Source: CAZDIO01 sp964505555
GTDB lineage: Bacteria > Bdellovibrionota_C > UBA2361 > SZUA-149 > CAZDIO01
DNA: 15,795 bases
Direction: 5' to 3'
NCBI GenBank assembly: GCA_964505555.1
Contig: CAZDIO010000106.1
Location: forward strand, 1-15,795
Shown here piece after piece: positions 1 to 7,980 of this stretch. How positions within the stretch are numbered: the stretch's first letter is position 1; each line of letters starts with the position of its first letter. The translations under genes were made by a program, and so were the position numbers. A model generated the notes under the pieces. That model saw only the letters and a program-made list of their open reading frames with translations. It made no database searches and was not told the DNA's origin.

Positions 1-139
1 ACCTAAGACTTCTCGAACGTTTTGCGGGTCTTGCTTTTGGTTGCGTTGCTCCCCCCACGACAGAAGGAACGTGCCTGCTGAGAGTTCTCTTCTATTCATT
101 CAATTGAAAGAAGTAGAGTTTTAGGCGCAAATGTCGAAA

Positions 140-760
140 CTATTTTTTTGTCTTCGTGGGAGGAGGGTTAAGCCACTCCAGCGGGGTGCGAAGGATGGGG
201 AGGGCTTTGGCCCAAAAGTTTGAGCCTTTTGTTTGCGCATTGACAAGGGTGCGGACGGTTTCACTCTCATACAGAAGGAGCATCTGTTCCCGCTCACTTC
301 TTGCTTCAAGTTTTTCTAACCGGGAGCGAAGCCAGACTCGCTCCTCTTTAAGTTCCTGTATCTCGGCTCGAAGCCGTTTATTTAATGAAAGGAGTTCATA
401 GTTTGCGGGAACAGGAAGATAACTCATGTTTGAAGTATTTTCCTCCCGACTTTGGAGAGGCTCTTTTACGGCTTTAAGTGGTGAATCATGTAATTGGTGA
501 GATACGATCTTTTCTCGCAGCTCTCGAAGGGAACTTCCCTTTAGGTCTTTTTGCTGCGAAGTGTCTTTGGCATTGAATAGCTCAAGAATGTCTTTTTGCT
601 TGAGAAAACTTTTGTTCTCCTTTGTTACTGCTTCTAAAAGGCCAAAACGAACGTATTCACGTAATGTCTCAACACTAACCCCAGTCATCGCGGCACTGGC
701 CTCTTCGCTCAGCAGCTCATCGTTAATGCCTTCTGTTTTTGTTTCAGCAAGTGCGTTCAT
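140..760 (-). CDS. MerR-like HTH protein with coiled coil
   Basis: Predicted 206-residue cytoplasmic DNA-binding protein of unknown target. Residues about 17-62 resemble a MerR-type winged helix: an A-AAMTGVS helix-turn-helix entry, then TLREYVRFGLLE, which matches the family pattern of TLR-Y-x-x-x-GLL, then a short wing and a KQKDILELF helix. Residues about 120-172 are rich in Leu, Glu, Lys and Arg with heptad spacing and probably form a dimerising coiled coil. The C-terminal tail (NPPPTKTKK) is basic and proline-rich. I chose the ATG at 760 because AAGGAG (774-769) lies eight bases upstream. A GTG at 769 is also in frame but overlaps that Shine-Dalgarno site. The gene diverges from a second MerR-like gene at 991 across a 230-base gap. 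No effector-binding domain is recognisable, so the signal it senses is unknown. Confidence 0.72.
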   Translation of the reverse strand: MNALAETKTEGINDELLSEEASAAMTGVSVETLREYVRFGLLEAVTKENKSFLKQKDILELFNAKDTSQQKDLKGSSLRELREKIVSHQLHDSPLKAVKEPLQSREENTSNMSYLPVPANYELLSLNKRLRAEIQELKEERVWLRSRLEKLEARSEREQMLLLYESETVRTLVNAQTKGSNFWAKALPILRTPLEWLNPPPTKTKK

Positions 761-990
761 ACTCACCACTCCTTAGCTACCTTAACTTCCTTTCTTAATG
801 ACGGATAACTGACCTAACAGGTGATGGGGACCAGAGCCCCTTTCTTTCTTTACCTCTTCGTCCCCAGCCTTTGCAAGAAAACTTTAAGTTAGATGATGTT
901 TGAAAGAGGGGAGAGGTAAAAAAACATCTGTTGTACTCTCGAAACTTATGTGCAAATCTTAACTCAATGTTTTTTTGAGGAGAGGGCAGA

Positions 991-1479
991 ATGATAAAAG
1001 AAAGTGAATATTCCGCATCGGATATAAGAAAGATCCTTCAGCAATTATTTCCTCAACGAAGGTTAGTTCTTTCGCAATTTACATTTTACAATCATGCGGG
1101 AGTTGCTGTAGCCACCGGGGAAACATTTCAACGGGGACGAAGACGGTACCGATTAAGTGATCTCTTACCAGTGGCGTGCGTTCTTGCTCTCAAGGAAGAG
1201 GGGATCCCTCTGAAGAATATCTCCGCAGTTCCCGAACTTCTCCAAAAACATGCACACCGAATTTTTGAAGAGGGAAAAAGTTGTCGAATAAGTGGCTTTG
1301 CAGATACGATCGTCATTGAAAATCAGGAAGAACCAACCGACAACTTCGCACTTGAGCGTTTTTTAAATGAAGCTTCCAAACCTCAATTGTTTTGGAGCTA
1401 CGATGTTGGAGTACTTGCAAACCAACTCAAGCAGTTAGTAACAACTCCTGCCACACTCGAAGAACGACACGCCGCTTAG
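991..1479 (+). CDS. small MerR-like regulator
   Basis: Predicted 162-residue protein. Residues about 24-90 look like a divergent MerR HTH: LSQFTFYNHAGV in place of the usual TLRYYE-x-GLL, then a basic wing (RGRRRYRLSDL), then a helix with ALKEEGIPLKNI, which parallels the family's LRELGFSLEEI segment. The remaining 70 residues match nothing I know and contain no Cys pair or other clear ligand site. A strong purine-rich ribosome site (GAGGAGAGG, about 977-985) precedes the ATG at good spacing. The gene is divergent from the other MerR-like gene and convergent with pyk, with the giant hairpin at 1503-1700 in between. It may regulate its neighbour or itself from the shared 761-990 region, but that is inference. 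Gene reality is well supported; function is not. Confidence 0.72.
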   Translation: MIKESEYSASDIRKILQQLFPQRRLVLSQFTFYNHAGVAVATGETFQRGRRRYRLSDLLPVACVLALKEEGIPLKNISAVPELLQKHAHRIFEEGKSCRISGFADTIVIENQEEPTDNFALERFLNEASKPQLFWSYDVGVLANQLKQLVTTPATLEERHAA

Positions 1480-1502
1480 GAAAAACTAGCATTCTTTTAT
1501 TC

Positions 1503-1700
1503 TGGTTCTGGTGGATTCCTAGTCCTGGTCTTAGAGCTCCAACCCAAATAAAACGCCTGTCGTTGCGAGCGAAGCGAAGCAATCTCGAACCCTCATCTAT
1601 GGTATGAGATTGCTTCGCTTCGCTCGTAACGACAGGAAGGGGTCATTCATTTGGTTGGAGCTCTAAGACCAGGACTAGGACAAGACCAGAAGAAGAACCA
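1503..1700. repeat. giant nested inverted repeat with REP-like core
   Basis: A hairpin of about 198 nt fills the gap between two convergent genes. The outer arms 1517-1543 and 1654-1680 are perfect 27-base complements, with weaker pairing outward to about 1503/1700. The inner arms 1556-1586 and 1606-1636 form a 31-base stem with one G-T pair, around a loop of about 19 nt. The inner arm carries the motif TTGCGAGCGAAGCGAAGC, which recurs at 11781-11819. It could terminate transcription in both directions, but neither side has a clean T-run. Confidence 0.85.
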
Positions 1701-1738
1701 AAATAAAGAAAAATAAAAGAAAGTTCGAGCTCTTTCTC

Positions 1739-3205
1739 CTATGAAATCCGTGGAATCTCCCGAATTTCCATCAATGTTGTTGAGCCGATCGTTTTTGTTT
1801 TTAATCCTGCGGTGACGACTACTCGAGCACCTGGTTTCAGTCCATACTGATCGCGAATGGCAAGCATTGCTAACGTAATTTCATCTTCAGTTGTTGATTC
1901 ATCTTGAAGTGTAAAAAATACCGGTTCTACTCCCCAGTAGAGAGCCATTCGCGCCATCGCTTTTTTGTTTGATGTTGCCCCAAAGAGAGACTGATGGGGA
2001 CGATACTTCGCAACAAGTCGTGCAGAGTTTCCCGATTGGGTGCACGAAACGATTGCAGAAGCAGAGATCTTTGTAGCGGCGCCACACGCAGCAAAACAAA
2101 CAGCATCAGCAACCGAACCTTGAACAGCCGCTCGGTAGCGAGGGTGGTAGTTTTCATACTGAAACTCACACTCAGACTCGCGAAGGATCCGATCCAGCAT
2201 CTGCACGGCAAGCACAGGGTGATTCCCAATAGCGGTCTCTTCAGAGAGCATCACCGCGTCTGTGCCTTCAAGAACCGCGGTATAGACATCACTTACTTCC
2301 GCGCGGGTTGGTCGTGTATTTTGGACCATGGATTGGAGCATCTGTGTTGCAGTAATCACCGGTGTTCCCCGGAGGTTGGCAGTTTCGATGATTAACTTCT
2401 GAGCTCCAGGAACACGCTCGAGAGGGAGTTCAAGGCCAAGATCGCCTCGCGCTACCATGATTCCATCCGAGGCTTCACAGAGCGATCCGATTGCATCAAG
2501 AGCAGAGGCACGCTCGATTTTTGCAATAATCGGGATATCTGCACCAAGTTGCTGAATTCGCCCACGAAGATCCATAATGTCTTTCGTGCTTGAAACAAAA
2601 GAGAGGGCGATGTAGTCGATCTCGTTTTTTACCCCCCATTCCACATCACGAAGATCTTTTTCAGTAAGGCAGGGAATTTCAAGTTTAGAGTCCGGAACGG
2701 CGATCCCAGAGCGTGAGCGAAGTTTGCCCCCAGAAAGAATTCGGCAGTTTACGACGTTTGACTCGATGTTTTCGACAACAAGCTCAATCTGTCCATCGCT
2801 GAGGAGCACCTTTTCCCCAGCGCGAAGTACTTGAGCGGGATCAAACGCTTCAACTGAAATTTCAGAACTCGTGCCAAGTTTGAGATCTCTTCCCGCTTTC
2901 AATGAGATCTTATTGCCGATGATCAACAGCACTTCATCGTTCTCAACATGCCCAATCCGTATCTTTGGCCCACAAAGATCTTGAAAAACTGCGATCGGGG
3001 CACCAAGCTTCTTTGCCTCCTCACGAAGGAGTTTCAGGGTTGCGGTATGTTCCTCATGGGTTCCATGTGAGAAATTTAGACGGGCGATATTCATCCCCGC
3101 AAGAATTAATTCACGCACCACTTCACGCGATCGCGAGACCGGACCGATCGTAACAACGATCTTCGTTTTTCGTTGAGGGAGCTCGCGACAGATTTCTTGG
3201 TTCAT
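1739..3205 (-). CDS. pyk: pyruvate kinase
   Basis: Catalyses phosphoenolpyruvate + ADP to pyruvate + ATP, the last step of glycolysis, in the cytoplasm. At 488 residues it is full length for the bacterial enzyme. Motifs in order: TKI (14-16), NFSHG (44-48), DLCGPKIR (76-83, usually D-x-x-GP-x-IR), the B domain at about 85-170, IIAKIER (226-232) with the catalytic lysine, VARGDLG (251-257) with a metal-binding Asp, ITATQML (284-290), PTRAEVSDV (299-307), and MLSEETA (319-325), where most enzymes have SGETA. The C-terminal allosteric domain includes SGNSARLVAKYRP (391-403). It reads leftward 112 bases after the deaminase-like gene and may share its transcript. No Shine-Dalgarno lies close to the ATG. 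A TATAAT box and a short inverted repeat lie in its leader (3235-3255). Confidence 0.97.
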   Translation of the reverse strand: MNQEICRELPQRKTKIVVTIGPVSRSREVVRELILAGMNIARLNFSHGTHEEHTATLKLLREEAKKLGAPIAVFQDLCGPKIRIGHVENDEVLLIIGNKISLKAGRDLKLGTSSEISVEAFDPAQVLRAGEKVLLSDGQIELVVENIESNVVNCRILSGGKLRSRSGIAVPDSKLEIPCLTEKDLRDVEWGVKNEIDYIALSFVSSTKDIMDLRGRIQQLGADIPIIAKIERASALDAIGSLCEASDGIMVARGDLGLELPLERVPGAQKLIIETANLRGTPVITATQMLQSMVQNTRPTRAEVSDVYTAVLEGTDAVMLSEETAIGNHPVLAVQMLDRILRESECEFQYENYHPRYRAAVQGSVADAVCFAACGAATKISASAIVSCTQSGNSARLVAKYRPHQSLFGATSNKKAMARMALYWGVEPVFFTLQDESTTEDEITLAMLAIRDQYGLKPGARVVVTAGLKTKTIGSTTLMEIREIPRIS

Positions 3206-3234
3206 ATATCTATGAATTATATAGAGAATGGTTG

Positions 3235-3255
3235 ATAGCGTATCTCGCTATTATA
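3235..3255 (-). promoter_or_regulatory. possible pyk -10 box and overlapping hairpin
   Basis: On the minus strand TATAAT occupies 3255-3250, about 45 bases before the pyk ATG. A 6-bp inverted repeat (ATAGCG, loop AGATA, CGCTAT; 3251-3235) overlaps its downstream edge and would form a small stem or an operator. No good -35 is seen at 16-18 bases. AAGGAGGTT (3263-3255) lies immediately upstream and overlaps the box, but no ATG, GTG or TTG follows at ribosome spacing. The promoter is tentative. Confidence 0.3.
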
Positions 3256-3317
3256 ACCTCCTTCTCTGCAATAGGCGATTACATTTACTTTTGGAAGCAG
3301 ATCATAACCGTCTTCTT

Positions 3318-4505
3318 CTAATGAGATTCGGCCCGGTCGCTTGGAGTTGCTTTAATAAACGTAGCATCATTAGCATTTTTTATGGCCCCCAAAATCTGCT
3401 CCGGTGTTGCTGCTTTATGGAGGAGGAGAAACTCAAGCTCCGCAGCGAGGGTGGTTAATTGGAGTGCGGGGGAGTCTGTTGAGAAGGTGTATCGGATACC
3501 GAACTGATCAAGGGTCCGAAGGAGTTTTCCATACTCCTCAGCAGATTTGATTGCTCCGGTAAGGAGATTTGATTGAATACAAAGTTCACAAATAATATTT
3601 TTCTTTGCAAGTAAATCTAACCCTCGCGCGTCATTATCTTCCCACAAGGCACGAGCAGCAACGATCGGGTGAGAGACCCGATGAGGTTTTAGTGCTTCAA
3701 CGGTTTGAAGAAAGGTCTCTAGGTTCACGTGTCTTGTCTCTCCAACATGAATCGTTCGTCCGATCCCATCGCCAGCAAGTTCGTAGATCTCCGCCATCTG
3801 TTTGAGGTCGCTTGGATTTTCAAGGGTGATTGCAGATTCTGGCCCCGCGAGATCGATGCCCACTACTTTTTTGTGTGTTTTTTTCCAGTGATGAACTTTC
3901 TGAGCAAGGATCTTGTTTGCTTCCCAAGACATATCTCTTCCAAAGCAAAAAATCAGTCCCGTTCGAATCTCACCCCGGTAGGCGATCTCACTCTCCTCGG
4001 CAGATTCACACGCGGCTCGAATAATTCGGTCCACATCATACAATCCGGAGTAGCCATCACGAGAGAGCATCGCGCCGGTGCGTTTGAGCGGATTAAATCG
4101 GAGTTCAAGCTGGGTAATGGCAAACACCGGATCGGGATCTCCGCCCTCTCCTCCAGGACCAAGTTGTCTCATCCCGCCAGTTCGATACGCACCGTTAATG
4201 GCGATACGGATGCTTTCTGCTACCGCCTGGGGGCCAGCTTGAATGAGCTCCACCGTGTCAAACACCTCTAAATAGCGGTCGAGATCTCCTGCGGTTTCAA
4301 AGCTGCGGTGAAGCACTTTAATGAAGTCTTGATACGAACCGGCCACGCCTCGAATCCCTCGTTCAATTCCCATCTCCCATAGACGATAGATCGGAACGGA
4401 GCCGCCAAGATGAACATGGAGTTCGGTAAGTTCCCGTTCTTTAGACTTCTCAGGAACGATCTCGCGAAGAGGGCTCGTCGGTGCGATGCGCGTTTTTTTT
4501 GTCAT
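3318..4505 (-). CDS. adenosine-deaminase-fold metal hydrolase, substrate uncertain
   Basis: A 395-residue member of the adenosine/AMP deaminase branch of the amidohydrolases (TIM barrel, mononuclear Zn). Catalytic positions are kept: H30 and H32 in LHVHLGG, G221 in GIDLAGPE, H253 and E256 in IHVGE, H279 in HRVSHP, and D344 in STDSP. The segment CELCIQSNLLTGA (306-318) matches the family's E-x-CP-x-S/N-x-x-TGA. Two positions that contact adenosine in the classical enzyme differ. The Asp of HLDG is Gly34, and the second Asp of TDDP is Ser345. The glycines flanking the catalytic His are Ser and Pro. A glycine-rich insertion lies at 116-123. It probably deaminates a purine or related base, but perhaps not free adenosine. 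It starts four bases after the upstream gene's stop and lacks a clear Shine-Dalgarno, so translation is probably coupled. Confidence 0.8.
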   Translation of the reverse strand: MTKKTRIAPTSPLREIVPEKSKERELTELHVHLGGSVPIYRLWEMGIERGIRGVAGSYQDFIKVLHRSFETAGDLDRYLEVFDTVELIQAGPQAVAESIRIAINGAYRTGGMRQLGPGGEGGDPDPVFAITQLELRFNPLKRTGAMLSRDGYSGLYDVDRIIRAACESAEESEIAYRGEIRTGLIFCFGRDMSWEANKILAQKVHHWKKTHKKVVGIDLAGPESAITLENPSDLKQMAEIYELAGDGIGRTIHVGETRHVNLETFLQTVEALKPHRVSHPIVAARALWEDNDARGLDLLAKKNIICELCIQSNLLTGAIKSAEEYGKLLRTLDQFGIRYTFSTDSPALQLTTLAAELEFLLLHKAATPEQILGAIKNANDATFIKATPSDRAESH

Positions 4506-4509
4506 AACT

Positions 4510-5988
4510 TTATGGTATTTCCGATTTCACCGCTGGTTCTGGCATCGGTTCAGGTCGCACAGGAGTGTTTGGTTTCGCGCTCTCTTTCTTCTCTCCTTTT
4601 ATAAGGGGGAGCTTTCCCTCGAAGAAGAAGCGGAACTTATCACCTTCTACCCGCTCTGAAAATGATTCTCCCTCTGGGGCTTCCTGTTGTGCGGTATCAT
4701 AGAGTTTCCAAGAGGCATCAAATCTCTCTTCACTTTTGTTCCACGTAAATTTAATATCCGCTACTCCCACCGTCCGTCCATGTCCGTGATCATCTTCAAG
4801 GTAGATCTTATCGTTCTTTTTGACGGTAACCCCCGAATCGCTTTTTACAGAAGCGATCGCTTCAAGGTCCTCTTTTTGAAATTCGATATCATATCGGCCA
4901 AGCCAAGGGGTACGCTTTTTTCCGGCGACGATCTCTTCAGGAGTCAGTGGGGGAGGGGGAGTTCCATGCGCATGCAACTTTACTAAAAGAATCTTCTCTC
5001 CTTGAGTAGTGAGATCGAGTCGAGAAATTATCGTGCTGCTCTCTTGTTCTCCGTTCCAATGAAGGATCGGCTCTTCAGGTTTCTGTTTTTTATTCTTCGG
5101 AGTCAAAATTGCTTTTTGCTCATGAAGAAGACCTTGTATTACCTCTTTATCTAACATCGGAGATGGCGGCTCAGGGGTGTGAAAAAAGCTGCGAATCATC
5201 ATGAAAAGGGAGATCAGAACGATTCCTGAAAAAATCATAAACTTCTTTGGTGAGATGCGGCGTGTAGGGACCGCTTCAGACACGGTGGTCTGAGAATCTT
5301 CTAAAGGTTCCTCCACTGCTGTTGTTGATTGAGGAGGGAGGATCGGAGTGGGTGGTGAGGGAGGAATCTTTTTTGGCTCCTCTTGAAGAGTTTGTTTTGG
5401 AAATGGCGGAGGTTTTTCAACTGTTGGTTCAATGGTAGCTTCTCTGACTGGCTCTCTGACCGGTGCTTCTGGTTGTTCAGAAGTTGAAAGGTGTAAACCT
5501 TTCAATGTTTCTGGAATACTTGTTTCTTTCTGATGAGAAGGTTGTTGAGTCTCTTCTTTTGGAGGGGGAGGAGGAGATGAAATTTCAAATTCAAGAGAGG
5601 AGGAAAGATCTGCTGTTGCACTTGGTGAGTGCTTGGAAGGGGGGGTGGATGGAGGAGGTGAAGTGGGAGGCGAGACCGGAGTTTCTAGAATTTTTTCTTC
5701 CAAGATCAATGAGGGGGATGATTTTTCTTCTGAAGTTTCGCTGGTTGGTTTTGATGAGGGTTCCTCTTTTATTTCAACAATGGCGCCGATCCCATCAAAG
5801 AACTTTTTGTAAGCAGCGGCTTGTTGTTCATCAAGGCCGCGCTTGAGCGTTACGGGGAGATTCATAAAGAGTGCATCAACGGCGCGGTCAGAGAGCTTAA
5901 AGCGGCTTCCGATATTTTCTTTGAGAAAAAAGAGCCCCTCGGGGTTAGAGTTTTTGGCACCGTAGAGGATGAGGACGTATTGTTTCAT
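4510..5988 (-). CDS. proline-rich single-pass membrane protein, unknown
   Basis: A 492-residue protein I do not recognise by name. Residues 1-75 form a compact alpha/beta domain (MKQYVLILYG at the start, then LPVTLKRGLDEQQAAAYKK and IGAIVEI) that resembles the ribosomal L7/L12 C-terminal-like fold found at the N-terminus of some deltaproteobacterial proteins; that likeness is from memory. Residues about 76-245 are low-complexity, rich in Pro, Ser, Glu and Thr, with PPPPP runs. Residues 250-268 form one hydrophobic helix preceded by RR and KK, suggesting N-in, C-out insertion. Residues about 275-465 form a polar extracytoplasmic domain, followed by a second Pro/Lys-rich tail. The proline region could span a cell-wall or periplasmic gap if the topology were reversed. 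It heads the leftward cluster with the deaminase-like gene and pyk. No Shine-Dalgarno is visible. Confidence 0.75.
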   Translation of the reverse strand: MKQYVLILYGAKNSNPEGLFFLKENIGSRFKLSDRAVDALFMNLPVTLKRGLDEQQAAAYKKFFDGIGAIVEIKEEPSSKPTSETSEEKSSPSLILEEKILETPVSPPTSPPPSTPPSKHSPSATADLSSSLEFEISSPPPPPKEETQQPSHQKETSIPETLKGLHLSTSEQPEAPVREPVREATIEPTVEKPPPFPKQTLQEEPKKIPPSPPTPILPPQSTTAVEEPLEDSQTTVSEAVPTRRISPKKFMIFSGIVLISLFMMIRSFFHTPEPPSPMLDKEVIQGLLHEQKAILTPKNKKQKPEEPILHWNGEQESSTIISRLDLTTQGEKILLVKLHAHGTPPPPLTPEEIVAGKKRTPWLGRYDIEFQKEDLEAIASVKSDSGVTVKKNDKIYLEDDHGHGRTVGVADIKFTWNKSEERFDASWKLYDTAQQEAPEGESFSERVEGDKFRFFFEGKLPLIKGEKKESAKPNTPVRPEPMPEPAVKSEIP

Positions 5989-6180
5989 GAAGTAGTGGAA
6001 CGAGAGATATTTTTGAGACGATAATCAATATAGATGCCCTAATAACCGCTAAATATTCAATGTCAGAGCGCTCTCTCTCTGTAAAGGAAACATTTTACGA
6101 GAGATCTAGTCAGGTCACTCGGTAACTACTGTTTTGGCTTTATAAGCATAGCGACTCAAAAAACTAACACAGAGGGAGGT

Positions 6181-7347
6181 ATGGCTGAAAAAAGTAATCT
6201 TTCAGAGCTTGGGAAATTTTTCTTAGGAGCGAGTTTTCAACCAACAATTAATCGGAATTTAAAAAGGGAGTTATGTCGTTTTTGGGTCGAAGGGAACCAG
6301 GAGGAGATGTTTGAGATACTTCGTCGGGTAGATTCTTCAAGCCTGAAACGTGGAATCGCAGAGGCGGAACTTGCTGATAAGCACGAGATAGTTCTTCTTA
6401 CATTTGATGACCCCCGTTATCCGAAAAGGTTGCGACAAATTCCCGACCCTCCCTTGGTCTTATTTGTTTGGGGAGGGATTCCTGATGCCGAGTTTGTAGT
6501 CGCGATTGTAGGGACAAGAAGGGCAACCCCTTATGGGAAGCGCCATGCGTTTCGTTTGGCAAGAGAGGTTACCGCATGTGGTGGGGTTGTGGTCAGTGGG
6601 CTTGCATACGGAATCGACAAGGCTGCTCATGAGGGAGCGGTGGAGTCATTTCTAGGAGATGAGCAAGCGGTGAGTGCGGGGGTTTCGGTGTTGGGTTCTG
6701 GGCTTCTTTCGATATATCCAAAACAGCATCTCTCTTTAGCCGCCAGTGTCGCGAAGCATAGCGGTGCGGTGATCAGTGAGTATCCACTCCTTCAAGAGCC
6801 TAGAGAGTATACATTTCCGGAACGAAACCGGATTATCAGTGGACTTTCTGATGCCGTGGTTGTGATTGAAGCGCAAGAAAAAAGTGGAGCGTTAATCACC
6901 GCTCGTTGTGCGCTTGAGCAAGGGCGAGAGGTTTTTTCTCTTCCTGGTCCAGTGGAGAGTAAGGGAAGTGCTGGCCCGCACCGACTTCTTCGAGAAGGAG
7001 CGTTTTTGGTAAGTAATCTCAGTGATATCTTTGAGGCGATCCCCAGGTTAAAAAATACCGGGTGTTATCAACAAGCACCAAAAGATACCCTCAAGGAAGA
7101 AAAGGGGGAGGAGAAGAAATCAGAAGCACAAGCGCTCTCAATTTTTAATGCCGAGGAGCGATCACTTGCTAAGCAGATAGTTTCGTTTCTTCAACAAAGC
7201 GATCTCTTACAGTTTGATCTCCTTGTTGAGCAGGTAAAGGCAGAGCCGACAAAACTTCAAGCGCTTCTTAGTGAGCTAGAGCTTCAAGGGGTTGTATTTT
7301 CCAAACCTGGCCAGTTTTACTCACTCAGTGAGTTCGTAGAGACATAG
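6181..7347 (+). CDS. dprA: DNA processing protein DprA
   Basis: Cytoplasmic protein that binds incoming single-stranded DNA and loads RecA during natural transformation; it is also widespread in species not known to be competent. At 388 residues it has the usual three parts. An N-terminal helical region spans about 1-65. The Rossmann-like DprA core spans about 70-290, with AIVGTRRATPYG (109-120), VVSGLAYGID (137-146), FPERNRIISGLS (212-223) and KSGALITARCALEQGR (234-249). A C-terminal winged-helix segment spans about 320-388. The usual SGLA-x-GID motif has Tyr at its variable position. The purine run AGGGAGG sits only one base from the ATG, unusually close; no better start lies nearby. It diverges from the leftward cluster, sharing 5989-6180, and stands alone ahead of the tRNA block. 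Confidence 0.96.
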   Translation: MAEKSNLSELGKFFLGASFQPTINRNLKRELCRFWVEGNQEEMFEILRRVDSSSLKRGIAEAELADKHEIVLLTFDDPRYPKRLRQIPDPPLVLFVWGGIPDAEFVVAIVGTRRATPYGKRHAFRLAREVTACGGVVVSGLAYGIDKAAHEGAVESFLGDEQAVSAGVSVLGSGLLSIYPKQHLSLAASVAKHSGAVISEYPLLQEPREYTFPERNRIISGLSDAVVVIEAQEKSGALITARCALEQGREVFSLPGPVESKGSAGPHRLLREGAFLVSNLSDIFEAIPRLKNTGCYQQAPKDTLKEEKGEEKKSEAQALSIFNAEERSLAKQIVSFLQQSDLLQFDLLVEQVKAEPTKLQALLSELELQGVVFSKPGQFYSLSEFVET

Positions 7348-7381
7348 AAAAACAGGAAGCGCGGTTTAATTTTCTCTTTAA

Positions 7382-7410
7382 TTGACACCCATTCATATTG
7401 TAGGCATTGT
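7382..7410 (+). promoter_or_regulatory. possible promoter for the tRNA block
   Basis: A perfect TTGACA (7382-7387) is followed 17 bases later by CATTGT (7405-7410), a poor -10 (three of six). It lies 35 bases after the dprA stop and about 84 bases before tRNA-His, a plausible place for the promoter of the tRNA-tig transcript. The weak -10 keeps this tentative. Confidence 0.35.
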
Positions 7411-7493
7411 TGGCTTTACTAATTATTACCGACTAATCCGCAGCATAAACTCATATCCCTCAAGGCATATCGACTTTAGTTGCAGAGGAATCT

Positions 7494-7570
7494 GGTGGGC
7501 GTAGCTCAATTGGTAGAGCATCGGGTTGTGGTCCCGGCGGTCGTGGGTTCGAGTCCCATCGCCCACCCCA
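7494..7570 (+). tRNA. tRNA-His (GUG)
   Basis: Complete cloverleaf. The acceptor stem GTGGGCG (7495-7501) pairs with CGCCCAC (7560-7566). An extra G at 7494 pairs with C73 at 7567, the hallmark of tRNA-His, and CCA (7568-7570) is encoded. The D stem is GCTC/GAGC. The anticodon loop TTGTGGT has GTG at 34-36. It is the first gene of the His-Lys-Leu block. Confidence 0.97.
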
Positions 7571-7575
7571 TAATT

Positions 7576-7614
7576 GTCCCTCCGGGGTTTTGCCATCCGG
7601 CAAAAGGGGGGAAC
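7576..7614 (+). repeat. hairpin in the His-Lys tRNA spacer
   Basis: The inner stem TTTTGCC (7588-7594) and GGCAAAA (7599-7605) closes on the loop ATCC. The outer segment GTCCCTCC (7576-7583) pairs with GGGGGGAAC (7606-7614), leaving a four-G bulge and one bulged A. There is no T-run, so it is more likely a processing or structural element than a terminator. Confidence 0.65.
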
Positions 7615-7658
7615 AAAGCTGTGCCAAACCCATTCGGTAATAATTAAACAAAGAATAC

Positions 7659-7734
<76 letters not shown>

Positions 7735-7751
7735 CGATTACAAGCATACAA

Positions 7752-7831
7752 TTTGATGAAACCATCAAACTCTTGCTACTCTCTATCTTCTCTTCCAACG
7801 CAAAGCGTTGGCAAAAGCGAAGTGGCAAGAG
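7752..7831 (+). repeat. two consecutive hairpins after tRNA-Lys
   Basis: The first is a perfect 7-bp stem, TTTGATG/CATCAAA, with loop AAAC (7752-7769). The second begins on the next base: CTCTTGC (7770-7776) pairs with GCAAGAG (7825-7831) and encloses the perfect palindrome CCAACGC-AAA-GCGTTGG (7795-7811). Neither ends in a T-run. They lead directly into the giant hairpin at 7834. Confidence 0.7.
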
Positions 7832-7833
7832 GA

Positions 7834-7980
7834 CAAATTGCGTTTAACGGGGCTAATTTGAGGCAAATCAAGGCGCGGCAATGAGCGAGGAGCGGACTCT
7901 AGCGAAAGCTAGACCCCGAGCACCGCAGCCATTGCCGCAACGCGGAGTTGCCTCAAATTAGCCCCGTTAAACGCAATTTG
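7834..7980 (+). repeat. giant inverted repeat abutting tRNA-Leu
   Basis: The arms 7834-7866 and 7948-7980 are perfect 33-base complements. The interior also pairs: GCGGCAATG near 7875-7883 with CATTGCCGC near 7930-7938, and TCTAGC-GAAA-GCTAGA at the tip. The last base of the right arm (7980) is base 1 of tRNA-Leu. Nothing in it looks coding. A hairpin this long would be expected to be an RNase III substrate if transcribed; that is inference. Confidence 0.9.

Noticed and set aside
3255..3263. Perfect AAGGAGGTT Shine-Dalgarno on the minus strand upstream of pyk
   Set aside because: No ATG, GTG or TTG lies at usable distance and a stop (TAG) lies in the pyk frame just after it, so it does not start pyk or a leader peptide that I can see.
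5463..5846. Plus-strand 127-residue frame opposite the proline-rich gene
   Set aside because: It mirrors the repetitive Pro/Ser/Glu codons of the minus-strand gene, has no ribosome site and no recognisable domain.
7460..7651. Minus-strand frame over tRNA-His with a GGRWDSNPRP-type sequence
   Set aside because: This peptide is the well-known false translation of the reverse strand of a tRNA gene; the tRNA cloverleaf explains the bases.
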